A DNA stretch of 64,000 nt, from assembly GCA_949291365.1 (NCBI GenBank), contig CASEVJ010000005.1:186001-250000 (forward strand). Reading direction: 5' to 3'. Within the stretch, counting starts at the first letter, position 1, and every line of letters begins with the position of its first letter. Origin of the DNA: an uncultured bacterium (GTDB lineage Bacteria > Elusimicrobiota > Elusimicrobia > Elusimicrobiales > Elusimicrobiaceae). The position numbers were made by a program, and so were the translations under genes. The notes under the pieces were generated by a model that worked only from the letters and a program-made list of their open reading frames with translations, was not told the DNA's origin and did not search any database. This document shows, one piece after another, positions 51,291 to 60,719 of this stretch.

Positions 51291-51764
51291 TCACTCGTTC
51301 CAGGTAGAAGCGCCCCACACGCTGCACGCCCGGGCGGCTTCTCCGCTGGTCGGGGCCTCACAGGTAAAGGTTTGCCCGTTAAATGTAATCTTGGCCCCGG
51401 CATAATCCCCAGCCACAGAGGTAGCCACAATATTATTTCCTAACTGATAAGAGAAATTGTCTGTGGTAAGGGTCAAGGCATTATTACTGTAGCTGCCTTT
51501 AGCCAGCACATCTAATTTACGGAAATTAGCAATCCCGGCACTTACTGCCGCCCCGCAGCTATTACGCTGGTTTTCCCAGGCCAAGCGCTCGCATGAGTCA
51601 TAAATAGCGCGAATCAATGTCAGGGCCTCAGCTACGCGCGCCCGTTCCATAGAACGGCGGTATTGGGGCATGGCAATAGCAGATAAAATACCCAAAATCA
51701 AAACAACCACCATCAATTCTATCAAAGTAAACCCGGCGCGACGGCCGGAAGCAGAAATAGCCAT
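51291..51764 (-). CDS. Pilin-like protein (first of a tandem trio)
   Basis: A 157-residue protein with leader MAISASGRRAG|FTLIELMVVV, mature Glu5 present, AMPQYRRSMERARVAEALTL, and four Cys. GGAG lies upstream. A -10 (TATAAT, minus, 51807-51812) precedes it. It is the head of a three-pilin operon without assembly genes. Confidence 0.88.
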   Translation of the reverse strand: MAISASGRRAGFTLIELMVVVLILGILSAIAMPQYRRSMERARVAEALTLIRAIYDSCERLAWENQRNSCGAAVSAGIANFRKLDVLAKGSYSNNALTLTTDNFSYQLGNNIVATSVAGDYAGAKITFNGQTFTCEAPTSGEAARACSVWGASTWNE

Positions 51765-51806
51765 ACACTCTCCAAAATAAAAAATATAACAACACTGTCC
51801 TTTTTT

Positions 51807-51812
51807 ATTATA
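51807..51812 (-). promoter_or_regulatory. -10 of the three-pilin operon
   Basis: TATAAT on the minus strand, about 43 bases before the first pilin ATG, in an AT-rich stretch. Confidence 0.5.
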
Positions 51813-51851
51813 ACTAAATCCTGCCCCCTTGCCAACTCTGCTGTGCTGGCA

Positions 51852-51864
51852 AATTTGCTATGAT
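51852..51864 (+). promoter_or_regulatory. Extended -10 of guaC
   Basis: AATTTGCTATGAT, with TATGAT at 51859-51864, giving a leader of about 40 bases. Confidence 0.55.
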
Positions 51865-51911
51865 ATCTAGCGGTCCAGGGGTTTTAATGAATTTAGCCAA
51901 AGGGAGCATAT

Positions 51912-53021
51912 ATGAGAATTCAAGATGATATACAATTAGACTATTGCGATGTATTATTGCGCCCCAAACGCTCGGCGCTGGCTTCACGTTCGCAGGTGGA
52001 TATTATCCGCCGCTATATTTTTAAATGGTGTCCGCGCACCATAGAAGGCACCGGCATTATATCCGCCAACATGTTTACCACCGGCACCATGGAAATAGCG
52101 AGGGAAATGCAAAAACAAAAACTGTTTACCGCTCTGCATAAACATTACAGTGCCGAAGAGGTGCTCTCTTTTCTAAAAAACAATGCCAAGCTGTATGGCA
52201 ACAACGACCTTCTTTTTGTCAGTTCCGGCGTCTCTGAAGCGGATTTTGAAAAGTTAAGCGCTATCATGAACAGCGGCCTTATCGGCAATATTTGCATTGA
52301 CGTAGCGAACGGCTATTCTCCGTACTTGGTGGATTACGTTAAAAAAGTACGCCAGGCCTGGCCGGAAAGCTTAATCATGGCGGGCAACGTTGTCACCGGG
52401 GACATGACAGAAGACTTAATTTTAAGCGGGGCGGACATTGTCAAAGTAGGCATCGGCCCCGGCTCCGTGTGCACCACCCGCAAATTAACGGGCGTAGGCC
52501 GGCCTCAATTTTCCACCGTCATAGAATGTGCCGATGCAGCCCATGGCGTAAGCGGCATGATTTGTGCCGACGGCGGTTGTACCGTGCCGGGCGACGTGTG
52601 CAAAAGTTTTTGCGCCGGGGCCGATTTTATCATGTTGGGCGGCATGCTGGCCGGGCATGAAGAAAGCGCCGGAGAGCTGTGTACCAAACATTACCAAACC
52701 GGCGAGGTAGACTTTGTAGATGATAAAACCTGCGCCATGAGAATAGAAGAAAAACAATTCAAAAAGTTCTATGGCATGAGCTCCCAATATGCCCAACAAG
52801 CCCACTACGGCGGCATGAAAAAATATCGCGCCAGCGAAGGCAAGGTCGTGGAAATTCCGTTCCGCGGCCCCATAGAGCGTACCCTATTGGCTATTTTGGG
52901 CGGGCTGCGCAGCTGCATGACGTATATCGGCGCCAAACGGCTTAAAGATATGCCCAAATGCGCCACGTTCTACCGCGTAAACCGCCAGCTAAATAATGTC
53001 TTTGGGGAGGAACAGCCCTGA
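51912..53021 (+). CDS. guaC: GMP reductase
   Basis: A 369-residue IMPDH/GMPR-family enzyme. It opens DYCDVLLRPKRS and carries the catalytic loop GIGPGSVCTTR with Cys at about 187, CADGGCTVPGDVCKSFCAGA and KKFYGMSS. There is no CBS insertion, and the length (347-370) is that of GMPR type I, not IMPDH. It reduces GMP to IMP with NADPH. The Shine-Dalgarno is AGGGAG. Monocistronic with a strong terminator. Confidence 0.9.
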   Translation: MRIQDDIQLDYCDVLLRPKRSALASRSQVDIIRRYIFKWCPRTIEGTGIISANMFTTGTMEIAREMQKQKLFTALHKHYSAEEVLSFLKNNAKLYGNNDLLFVSSGVSEADFEKLSAIMNSGLIGNICIDVANGYSPYLVDYVKKVRQAWPESLIMAGNVVTGDMTEDLILSGADIVKVGIGPGSVCTTRKLTGVGRPQFSTVIECADAAHGVSGMICADGGCTVPGDVCKSFCAGADFIMLGGMLAGHEESAGELCTKHYQTGEVDFVDDKTCAMRIEEKQFKKFYGMSSQYAQQAHYGGMKKYRASEGKVVEIPFRGPIERTLLAILGGLRSCMTYIGAKRLKDMPKCATFYRVNRQLNNVFGEEQP

Positions 53022-53041
53022 CCGTACGCTCTTCCGCTTGC

Positions 53042-53070
53042 AAAGCGCCGCTTTTAAAGCGGCGCTTTTT
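53042..53070 (+). terminator. Terminator of guaC
   Basis: Stem AAAGCGCCGC / GCGGCGCTTT with a TTTTAA-type loop followed by TT, about 20 bases after the stop. Confidence 0.9.
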
Positions 53071-53388
53071 AGTCGGCTTTTTTCGTATTCTTTCCATTTC
53101 CCCGCTCTTTGCAAGGGGGCATTTCTCTTATTTCGCAGGCCGGCACTGTTATATTCCAGACGCTCTTTTCCCGTTCCAGGGTACAGCATACAGTAGGAGC
53201 AGCCCCAGCAAATTAGCCCTTTTTGACGCTTGCCAGCAAACAGCCAAAGTGAAAAAATAGAGAAAACTGCCTGGCCTCAAATATGCTGCCCCAAGCCCAA
53301 CATGTTGAGCCCGCCCCCGCCTTCCCCGGCGGGGGCCCCCTTGTTAATCCCCCTCCTAAAAAAGCCACACAGTTTTAAATGGAAATGT
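53071..53388. other. Intergenic region before the FKBP gene
   Basis: About 320 bases without a gene. It includes a degenerate CTGTTTG-type repeat (53226-53246, inverted) and a GC-rich stem GCCCCCGCC / GGCGGGGGC near 53308-53332 that lacks a T-run. Confidence 0.5.
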
Positions 53389-53394
53389 TACAAT
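53389..53394 (+). promoter_or_regulatory. -10 of the FKBP gene
   Basis: TGTTACAAT with TACAAT at 53389-53394, 40 bases before the ATG. Confidence 0.45.
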
Positions 53395-53434
53395 AAAAAC
53401 AGTCCCGGGATTACCTGCGGCAAAGGAGAAAGAA

Positions 53435-53851
53435 ATGATTAAAAAAGGTTCTAAAGTAAAATTTGACTATACACTTACCGTTGACGGCAAAATGCAGGAT
53501 ACGTCCTCCGGCCGCGGCCCGCTGGAATACACCCACGGCGCCGGACAGATTATCCAAGGGTTGGAAGAAATACTGGAACAAATGAATGTAGGCGATAAAA
53601 AGACCGTAGAAATTAAAGCGGAAAAGGCCTACGGCCCCGTACTGCAAGAAGCCATCAAACGCGTGCCGAAAGAAGCCATCATGAACTCTGAAAACTTAAA
53701 AGTAGGTGATATGGTGGGCGCCAGCAATGCCGGACACACATTCCGCGCAGTAGTGAAAGAAATTTCCGACAAAGAAATTACGTTGGACTTTAATCACCCG
53801 TTAGCTGGCAAAGACTTGGTTTTTGAAGTGGAAATCAAAGAAATCAATTAA
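53435..53851 (+). CDS. FKBP-type peptidyl-prolyl isomerase, SlyD-like
   Basis: A 138-residue cytosolic protein. The FKBP core (KKGSKVKFDYTLTVDGKMQD, GPLEYTHGAGQIIQGLEEIL, MNVGDKKTVEIKAEKAYGP) is split by an insert-in-flap chaperone domain (about 68-115) and ends DFNHPLAGKDLVFEVEIKEI, the SlyD signature. It lacks the His/Cys-rich metal tail of E. coli SlyD. The Shine-Dalgarno is AAGGAG. Confidence 0.9.
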   Translation: MIKKGSKVKFDYTLTVDGKMQDTSSGRGPLEYTHGAGQIIQGLEEILEQMNVGDKKTVEIKAEKAYGPVLQEAIKRVPKEAIMNSENLKVGDMVGASNAGHTFRAVVKEISDKEITLDFNHPLAGKDLVFEVEIKEIN

Positions 53852-53870
53852 TCAAACGGGCTTTCCCATA

Positions 53871-53898
53871 CCGTGCCGGCAAACCGGCGCGGTTTTTA
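53871..53898 (+). terminator. Terminator of the FKBP gene
   Basis: Stem CCGTGCCGG / CCGGCGCGG (one G-T pair), CAAA-type loop, TTTTT. Confidence 0.8.
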
Positions 53899-53899
53899 T

Positions 53900-54214
53900 T
53901 TGCCCTCTAAATATACTTTGTGGCTGGCAAGTTATTCCCTGTGATGAATAAAATATTCCCTATTTGACACAGAAGATATTTCTTTAGACAGCAGTTCTGC
54001 TGGTTTTGCCCCGGCGCAATGAGCCAGGCCCAAAACGCTGTTTTTACGCCCAGGGGCCGTTGCCAACAAATTTGCTGGATTGTGCTGGGAAATGGCTGAC
54101 GGCACAAACAAACGCCGCAGGATATCCAAAACGCTTTTGGGATATCTGTGCAAGGAAACGGCTGGCGATACAAACCGCGGGGCTTTTGTTTGCCCCATTG
54201 AAGAATGTAGTATA
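53900..54214. other. Intergenic region with duplicated and palindromic segments
   Basis: No supported gene. It contains two related units (AAATGGCTGACGGCACAAAC from 54091 and GAAACGGCTGGCGATACAAA from 54155) flanking a palindrome around 54121-54147 (GATATCC...GGGATATC). Confidence 0.5.
54088..54178. repeat. Degenerate repeat pair with central palindrome
   Basis: Inverted relatives of the CTGTTTGCC-type units at 37879-37998: reading the minus strand, both units give GTTTGT, then CAGCC(A/G)TTTCC and GCACA. The palindrome GATATCC / GGGATATC sits between them. Confidence 0.45.
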
Positions 54215-54250
54215 AAGAAAAAACGGCTGGCAGTACCTACTGCCAGCCGT
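54215..54250 (-). terminator. Terminator of the PAS-array gene
   Basis: Perfect 11-base stem ACGGCTGGCAG / CTGCCAGCCGT (54223-54233, 54240-54250) followed by TTTTTTC on the minus strand. Confidence 0.9.
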
Positions 54251-54293
54251 CAAAGCGGGAAAAAATGTCGTCTTCCCGGCTGATAACATGCGT

Positions 54294-57200
54294 TTAATTT
54301 TTGCGCACTCCAATCAGCCCATATCCTTCCACCTCGCCTTTGATGTCTTTAATCAAAAACACATCCCAGCCGGTGGCGGTATATTTGCCATGTTCGTCCA
54401 CCAAATCCAGCTTTACCTGAAAGGCATTGCCGGAAGCGCTGTTGCTGGCGGCTTCAAACATACGGCGGCTGCCGTCGGAAATCCGAATAAATTCGTCAAA
54501 GAATTCCCGGTCTTCCACCGTCTGCCTGCGCCGCCCGGTGGACGCCAAAAACACTTCATTGGCATATTTCACACGGTATTGCAAATCCAGCACCACGGCG
54601 GGCAAATCCACATATTCCAAGGTGCGGATAAAGCTCTGCGCTGTTTCGCCCAGAGTTTTGCTGGCTTCCCGCAGTTCAATGCGCAAGCTCAAAATACGCG
54701 ACATAATGCCAATCAGCTCTTCTGCCCCTTCTACAAAGCGGGCTTTGGGCGCGCGGGCCGCAAAACACAGCGCCCCGGCCACTTTGCCCCCCACATAAAG
54801 CGGGGCCGCAATCAAGGAGCCAAAGTCCTTTTCTTTATGGATACAACGCTTGCAGTTGGTGTTGGCCAAATCCGCAAACACCACCACATTATCGTCGCGC
54901 ACGTCAAAGAGGCATTCTTCCACCGGGAACACCATATAACGCTCCAAATTAAACGGACTGGGCGTTGTATACACCACCGTCATTTCATTGGGGTTGGACT
55001 CCCGGAAACGCAGCACAATGCCTACGTCTGCCTGGAACACTTTCTTTCCGAAATCCAGTATTTTATCCACTTGCTGCGTGATAGTGGATTTATTTTCATT
55101 GCTGATATCATAGAGCTGGCGTATATTGCGCTCATGGGTTTGGCGGTCGGTTACATCGCGCACCCAGATAATGACCTCTTCCTGCCCGGTAATAGGCGTG
55201 CAAACGGCCTCAAAGAACCGGCGCTTGCCGCCATAGTCCCAGTCAAACTCAAAGGTCGTATTGATGTTGACGCTGATGGCTTCTTTGATAGCAAAGATTT
55301 CTTTGGCGGCGGCGTCTTCCGGCCAATACTGGTTAGGGTGTTTGCCCAAGAACATTTCCTGCGCCTGCTCTGGCTCTAAATAAGCCAGATTAGAAGACAC
55401 CTCCAGCACCGTGCCTTCCATGTCCGTTTTTAAATACAGCCCAGGCAGCGACTGGCGCACACTGCGCAATTCCAGCGCTTCGCGGGAATCCTGGGAAATC
55501 CGCTCCAGCAAATCCGACAAATCCGTCACCAGCGCCAATACCGCATTTTTACCTGGTATATCCAGCGGCGTCAGCGTGACGGAGGTTTCAATGCGCCGTC
55601 CGTCTTTGGTAAAAAGCGGCGCCCCAAACGAAGCGCGGCCTTTTTCGTCCAAAGTTTTGGCGGCGCGGCGGAACGTTTCCTGCAGATCGGGCTGGTTCTT
55701 GCCGTCAGGAGCGGTAAAAAGCCGCTCAAAAGACATAGAGGTCAGCTCATCATGCGAATAGCCGATTAACTGCGCCAAAAATTTATTGGCCTGTTCCACC
55801 CGACCGAAGCGCCCGTCCTCATAATGCACCGAGAATACCGCCCCATCCGTGGCCTCCAGCAATGCATTGAGCTGGGCAGAACGTTCCTGTAGAATATGCA
55901 TAATCTGCTTTTGGAAGGCCATATTGCGGAAAATAAACACATAATTGCCATTCTGTGCCCGCAAAGCGTTCACCCGCACCGGAGAGGTTTCCAGCCCGCT
56001 GGCCAGACATATCCGGTACTCGCGGTTTTCTATATTTCCTTTGGCGGCAAGTGTCTTTAAATCTGCCACCAGCAACGCCATGCTGTCCGGACTGAACAAT
56101 TTGACGATTTCCTGCCCCTTCAATTCTTCCACCCCCAGCTGACACAACGAGCAGAAAAGGTCGTTGCAGGAAACAATCTTAAACTTGGACGAGCACATAA
56201 CATACGGCTCCGTATTGGGCAACAAAACGGCAGCAGGCGGCTGGGGCTTGCGCGGATTTTTGGACGGAGCTGGCTTGGGCTGTTCTTCAGCCGGCGGCGG
56301 TGTCCCCGCAGAGCCGCGTTCACGCCGGTCAAGCGTGACCAAGTAATCCGCTTCCACCGTCCCGTCCTGGCAATCGCGGCAGTTAAACGGCTCCAGCGTC
56401 ACATGCAGCAGCATTTTGCCTTCCCCGCGGATACGCCCCGGGAAGTGGGCCGCGGCACGGTCAAAATCAAACGTATAATCCATATACGCGCTTTCGCCGC
56501 GGCGCAATTTGCGGCGCACATCCAGCGTTAAAGCCGGGCGGATATAGACATTGCGGTAGAAATTGCGGTCATTTTCCGTCAGGTTAAACATATCCCGGGC
56601 CGCTTTATTCATGACGTTGATGTATCCCTTATGATTGAGAATAAGCGCCGGCAGCAGCCCGCGTTCAAACACGTTTTTAAATTTCTCCCGCTCACCGCGC
56701 ACGTCACGCATGGTTTTGTTTACTGCGGTCACGTCACGCAGGAAGCCGATTACAATGCGCCGTCCCAAATATTTGGAAGCCATGGCCGCAAATTCCACCT
56801 CTGCAGGTGCACCGGATTTTTTGACCAAATGCAGCTGCACCGGGTCAGTTGCTCCGGCCAAGTCATTAATGATAGACTCATATTTTTCTTTGGCAAATAT
56901 CTGGTGGTCTTGCGCCACAAAGTCAAGCAGCGGCCGCCGCACCACTTCTTCGGCCGATTCATAGCCCAGCACCCGGCAGGCGGCCCGGTTGGCATAGATA
57001 ATCTTATAATCTTCCAAAATCAAGATGCCTTCGCGGGCGTTTTCCACCAGCAGCGAATTCTTTTCACTGGTTTCGCGGATTTGTTTTTCCATCTTGGTTT
57101 TGGCCGTAATGTCTTCAGACACATTGAGCAGATAATCCGGCTGCCCGTCGGGTTTATACAACGGCGTTTTGACCGTATGCATAATTTTCACCCCTTCGGT

Positions 57201-59675
57201 GGGCGTGGAAATCAGCTCTTGGGGAATATTAAGTTCGCGGCGGCTTTCAAACACTTTATTGTCAGACTCGCGCATAAATTCGGCCTGTTCCCTGGTAATA
57301 TCGGTGCGGTAATTATCCTTCCCGATAACATCTTTGGCCGATACGCCGAACAAGTCCTCGCTCTTTTTATTCCACACGATATATTCCCCGTCATAGCGTT
57401 TTACGGACAGCGCTATCGGCAGATTGTCTACCACGTTCTGCAGGAAGTTTTTGGATTCGCGGATTTCTATTTCCTGCTGCTTTTTCTGGGTAATATCGTT
57501 GGCAATGGTCAGCACCATCAGCGGTTTTCCGTCCGAATCAAACACCGGCGCTTTGGTCAGCTGTACCAAAATTTTGGTGCCGTCCTGCCGCACATATTCT
57601 TCTTCCGGGATATCCACTATCTTTTTATTTTTAAAGATTTCTTCTTCCCGTTCATTATAGCCGCCCTTATCTTCCTGGGTAGCCATATCCCCCGGGAACA
57701 GACGGTCTGCTTCTTTATTAAAGAAGCACACTTTATGGTTTACATCATAGGCGTAAATAGCCACGGGCGCATTATCCAAAATAGTCTGCTGCAGATTTTG
57801 CGCTTCCAGCAATTTGCGTTCTTTTTCCCGTTTATCAGTAATATCCTCTGCGATAGAAAGCATCATCAGCGGTTTGCCTTCTTTATCATACACCGGGGCT
57901 TTGATTAAATGCAGCAGAATTTTATTGCCCCGCTTGGTGATGTATTCCTCTTCTGGAATATCCACTATTTTCCCTTGGCGGAACATTTCTTTTTCCCGCT
58001 CGCCGTAGAAATCCGCTTCTTCTTTATAAATATGTTCTTCGGGGAACATCTCCGAGGCCTTGCGGTTCACAAACGACATGGCTCTGTCCACCCCGCGCGC
58101 ATAAATAGCCAGGGGCGCATTGTCCAAAATGGCCTGCTGGAAGTTTTTGGATTCTATAAGTTTGCGTTCCTGCTCTTTCTTTTCCGTTACGTCTTCCACC
58201 ATGGTAATAACAAATTCCGGGTTGCCTTCCGCGTCAGACACCGGCACTTTAATCATGTGCAACAACAGCTGCGCGCCGTCTTCGGTGGTATAGCTTTCTT
58301 CCGGGATATCCAGCGGTTTGCCCGTTTCCATGACTTGCACTTCCCGGTTTAAATACCCGCTGACCTGCTCTTTGGTTTCATGCGGCAGGGAGCCCTGGTC
58401 GTCAAAATGGGTTTCAGAGGTGCTAAAAATTTCTGCACAACGTTTGTTGCGCAGCAGCATTTTCCCCTCTTTGGTGCGGGCATACAGACCGATAGGGGCA
58501 TTCTCCACAATGGCGGAAAGGAAGCTGTTGGCTTTGGCAATTTCCCTCTCCTGTTCACGCTTGGCGGTGACGTCTTCTACAATACTGAGCACCAGCGGCT
58601 CGGGCCCAGCGTGGCGCAGGGGCACTTTAATCATGTGGATAATTTTTTCGCGCCCTTCGCGGTCTACATAAATTTCATCGGGATACTCCCGTAATTTTCC
58701 TTCTTCTAAAATACGGCGCTCCCGTTCTGCATACTGCCGTACGGTAGCCGCGTCCTGTTTGGGGTGGGGAGCATTGACACATTTTGGCTCCGTTTCAGCC
58801 AATACTACTTGGCTTTGTTTATTAAAATAAGTCATTACCCCATCTAGGGTTCGCGTATAGATTCCCAGCGGCACATTATCCAAAATCCCCTGCAGCAAAT
58901 TGCGGGTTTGCAACAAATCTTCTTCCTGGGCGCGGCGGGCGGTAATATCCTCGTAAACCGTCAGCACGGTCTGCAGCTCTCCCTCCGCATCAAAAGTGGG
59001 CACTTTAGTTACAGAGAGGGTGGTCTCTCTGCCGCGGCTGTTTTTAAAACTCATCTGGCGGCCGGCACGGTTTTGCTTTTTCTCGCGCACTTCTTTATCC
59101 AGCATATCCAGCGCACCCACCAGCTGGCTGGGCAGCAGTTCGCTCATTTTGTGTCCGAGGGCGGCCTGGGCGTTTTGACCAAACATTTTCTCCGCTTTTT
59201 CATTCCAAACCAAACATAAATCCTGGCGGTCTTGCACGGTAATGGCAAAAGGATATTTATCTACGATAGATTTGAAAAAAGTTTTCTCTTTCTGTATTTG
59301 GTGATAGTGGGGCGCCGCGTCAAAAGTGACGATACTGTACGTACTGTCCGGCAGCCGTGACGCGCTGACATTCATATACACGGCTTCCATATCTTTTGTG
59401 ACCATTTCTTTGGTCAATGAAGCGGCATTTTTTTTATCCAGCAAACTCTCTATATCCGGCATAGTTAAGCCGTATTTGGAAAGATTACTGCCCTTCAGCG
59501 CCGACACACTAAAGCCAGACACGCTACTCATGCGCTCATTGGCAAACTGGATTTCTCCTTTGTCGTCTATTACACAAGCTGCACAGGGCAGCAAATTTAA
59601 CCAAGCTTCCAACTGTTCAAAAGATTGCGGCATTTTGTCATTTTTAGAAAAGAAAGAGAAGATTTTGTTTGCCAT
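54294..59675 (-). CDS. Giant multi-PAS/GAF sensory protein without output domain
   Basis: A 1793-residue cytoplasmic protein. About 13 PAS domains are recognisable by their repeated starts (ILDNAPLAIYARGVDRAMSF and alike) and PAC ends (SIVEDVTAKREQEREI and alike). Twelve lie in tandem from residue about 20 to 1420, then one GAF (about 1430-1630, VGIVLRFRES...LIAAPLYVGGKVAGALCFAA) and a final PAS (about 1640-1790). PAS 5 and 6 are near duplicates, sharing IVDIPEEEY, KAPV(Y/F)D and GKPLM. A Pro-rich linker (about 1120-1150) precedes PAS 10. No histidine kinase, GGDEF, EAL, methyl-accepting or DNA-binding domain follows and no membrane helix is seen. ATG 59675 is preferred over 59813. Family functions: ligand, redox or light sensing. 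The partner is unknown. Confidence 0.88.
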   Translation of the reverse strand: MANKIFSFFSKNDKMPQSFEQLEAWLNLLPCAACVIDDKGEIQFANERMSSVSGFSVSALKGSNLSKYGLTMPDIESLLDKKNAASLTKEMVTKDMEAVYMNVSASRLPDSTYSIVTFDAAPHYHQIQKEKTFFKSIVDKYPFAITVQDRQDLCLVWNEKAEKMFGQNAQAALGHKMSELLPSQLVGALDMLDKEVREKKQNRAGRQMSFKNSRGRETTLSVTKVPTFDAEGELQTVLTVYEDITARRAQEEDLLQTRNLLQGILDNVPLGIYTRTLDGVMTYFNKQSQVVLAETEPKCVNAPHPKQDAATVRQYAERERRILEEGKLREYPDEIYVDREGREKIIHMIKVPLRHAGPEPLVLSIVEDVTAKREQEREIAKANSFLSAIVENAPIGLYARTKEGKMLLRNKRCAEIFSTSETHFDDQGSLPHETKEQVSGYLNREVQVMETGKPLDIPEESYTTEDGAQLLLHMIKVPVSDAEGNPEFVITMVEDVTEKKEQERKLIESKNFQQAILDNAPLAIYARGVDRAMSFVNRKASEMFPEEHIYKEEADFYGEREKEMFRQGKIVDIPEEEYITKRGNKILLHLIKAPVYDKEGKPLMMLSIAEDITDKREKERKLLEAQNLQQTILDNAPVAIYAYDVNHKVCFFNKEADRLFPGDMATQEDKGGYNEREEEIFKNKKIVDIPEEEYVRQDGTKILVQLTKAPVFDSDGKPLMVLTIANDITQKKQQEIEIRESKNFLQNVVDNLPIALSVKRYDGEYIVWNKKSEDLFGVSAKDVIGKDNYRTDITREQAEFMRESDNKVFESRRELNIPQELISTPTEGVKIMHTVKTPLYKPDGQPDYLLNVSEDITAKTKMEKQIRETSEKNSLLVENAREGILILEDYKIIYANRAACRVLGYESAEEVVRRPLLDFVAQDHQIFAKEKYESIINDLAGATDPVQLHLVKKSGAPAEVEFAAMASKYLGRRIVIGFLRDVTAVNKTMRDVRGEREKFKNVFERGLLPALILNHKGYINVMNKAARDMFNLTENDRNFYRNVYIRPALTLDVRRKLRRGESAYMDYTFDFDRAAAHFPGRIRGEGKMLLHVTLEPFNCRDCQDGTVEADYLVTLDRRERGSAGTPPPAEEQPKPAPSKNPRKPQPPAAVLLPNTEPYVMCSSKFKIVSCNDLFCSLCQLGVEELKGQEIVKLFSPDSMALLVADLKTLAAKGNIENREYRICLASGLETSPVRVNALRAQNGNYVFIFRNMAFQKQIMHILQERSAQLNALLEATDGAVFSVHYEDGRFGRVEQANKFLAQLIGYSHDELTSMSFERLFTAPDGKNQPDLQETFRRAAKTLDEKGRASFGAPLFTKDGRRIETSVTLTPLDIPGKNAVLALVTDLSDLLERISQDSREALELRSVRQSLPGLYLKTDMEGTVLEVSSNLAYLEPEQAQEMFLGKHPNQYWPEDAAAKEIFAIKEAISVNINTTFEFDWDYGGKRRFFEAVCTPITGQEEVIIWVRDVTDRQTHERNIRQLYDISNENKSTITQQVDKILDFGKKVFQADVGIVLRFRESNPNEMTVVYTTPSPFNLERYMVFPVEECLFDVRDDNVVVFADLANTNCKRCIHKEKDFGSLIAAPLYVGGKVAGALCFAARAPKARFVEGAEELIGIMSRILSLRIELREASKTLGETAQSFIRTLEYVDLPAVVLDLQYRVKYANEVFLASTGRRRQTVEDREFFDEFIRISDGSRRMFEAASNSASGNAFQVKLDLVDEHGKYTATGWDVFLIKDIKGEVEGYGLIGVRKN

Positions 59676-59821
59676 ATTTTTCCTCGCGCGCGCGTAGTCG
59701 CGGCCCCGGGGGCCGTGTTTTCTATATGCTAATAAATTCCCGCTTTTCTTGCAAGAGAAAAACGACGATAAAAATCCCCTCTGTCCAAAGCGGGTGTTTG
59801 CGACAGATTTCAAATGGGTGT

Positions 59822-60397
59822 TTAACGCGGAACCTGACGGCAGCTAATCTCCGACCCGACAAAAAACAACTGATTGCGTTTATATACGCAGGATACCAGC
59901 GTAGACTCATTTATTCCGTTTTGCGGCTGCGGCGGCAGATAGCAGTCTATGCGCTTGCAGTCGTATGTTTCCCGGCATTGGGGAAAAGAGGAGGTAGGGA
60001 AATTCACCAGATACCAAGAAAACTCCAAATTATAATTTAATGCCTGCAAAAAGGCCTCGCAGGTGGGCTCCATGACCGGACATTGGGGCTGCGGGCTGAC
60101 CGCTTGGCGCTCAATTCGCTCCTGGAGCAACGTGTAGCGCTGGTTATTAACTGGACTGCCTTGTGCCAAATATACGTCAAAACAAGTAAAGCCGTCCGTC
60201 TGTTTGCGCGGGCAGCTATATTGCTTTAAAATATCGTTGCCAGGGCAGGTGTCTTCCACCTTGTCCGCATCCGTTCCCAGATAATACGGCGTTTCCCGCT
60301 CCGTCACCATGCGGTAGCGTGGAGCGGCGCCCGGGCCTGTGCCAGCACAGGCCCCCAGCAGAAAAATACAGATACATAAAGACATTACTTGTTTCAT
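59822..60397 (-). CDS. Cys-rich lipoprotein of unknown function
   Basis: A 191-residue protein with a lipoprotein signal (MKQVMSLCICIFLLGAC, Cys17 in LGAC). The mature part contains about ten Cys, with the pairs TCPGND, YSCPRK, FTCFDVY, QCPVMEPTC, CRETYDCKRIDC, SCVY and SC. It is likely periplasmic and disulfide-rich. It lies upstream of the PAS-array gene on the same strand with 146 bases between. No family was recognised. No Shine-Dalgarno is seen and a TATGCT box is six bases upstream, so the mRNA may be leaderless. Confidence 0.75.
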   Translation of the reverse strand: MKQVMSLCICIFLLGACAGTGPGAAPRYRMVTERETPYYLGTDADKVEDTCPGNDILKQYSCPRKQTDGFTCFDVYLAQGSPVNNQRYTLLQERIERQAVSPQPQCPVMEPTCEAFLQALNYNLEFSWYLVNFPTSSFPQCRETYDCKRIDCYLPPQPQNGINESTLVSCVYKRNQLFFVGSEISCRQVPR

Positions 60398-60561
60398 GTC
60401 TACAGCATACCAGAAGCCCCGCCGCCGCGTCAACCGTATAAAAAGATTACCCGGCCCTTCGCCCCGCTGTTGCCTGTCCGCCGCAGGGAGCGGACAGACA
60501 GCCCCGCACCAAACCGGCTGCCGCCAGCCCCTCTTTGAGCCCGCAAGATGTCTTTGCCCGT

Positions 60562-60660
60562 CTCCATAGCCACCGCTCTATCCAGAACTCCAAAACCGCA
60601 TTTTAGTCCCCCGCTCCATAGCCGCCTTGCAACCCGAAGCTCCAAAACTGCATTTTTAGT
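60562..60660. repeat. Imperfect direct repeat, two units of about 46 bases
   Basis: Units 60562-60607 and 60614-60660 both start CTCCATAGCC and end CTCCAAAAC(C/T)GCATTTTTAGT or near it. They lie between the lipoprotein and the nadB terminator. Neither is coding. Confidence 0.65.
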
Positions 60661-60661
60661 G

Positions 60662-60695
60662 CAAAAAACACCCCCGCTGTCAGCAGCGGGGGTGT
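60662..60695 (-). terminator. Terminator of nadB
   Basis: Stem ACCCCCGCTG / CAGCGGGGGT (60670-60679, 60684-60693) followed on the minus strand by GTTTTTTG. Confidence 0.9.
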
Positions 60696-60719
60696 GACAC
60701 AAAAATCAAATGCCGTATA

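Noticed and set aside
53306-53340. Terminator before the FKBP gene
   Set aside because: The stem is GC-rich but is followed by C and mixed bases on both strands, with no T-run.
54288-55379. Long plus-strand open frame of 363 codons opposite the PAS array (also 56631-57908)
   Set aside because: They are mirror frames of the coding sequence, rich in His/Phe/Arg, without Shine-Dalgarno, family match or terminator logic.
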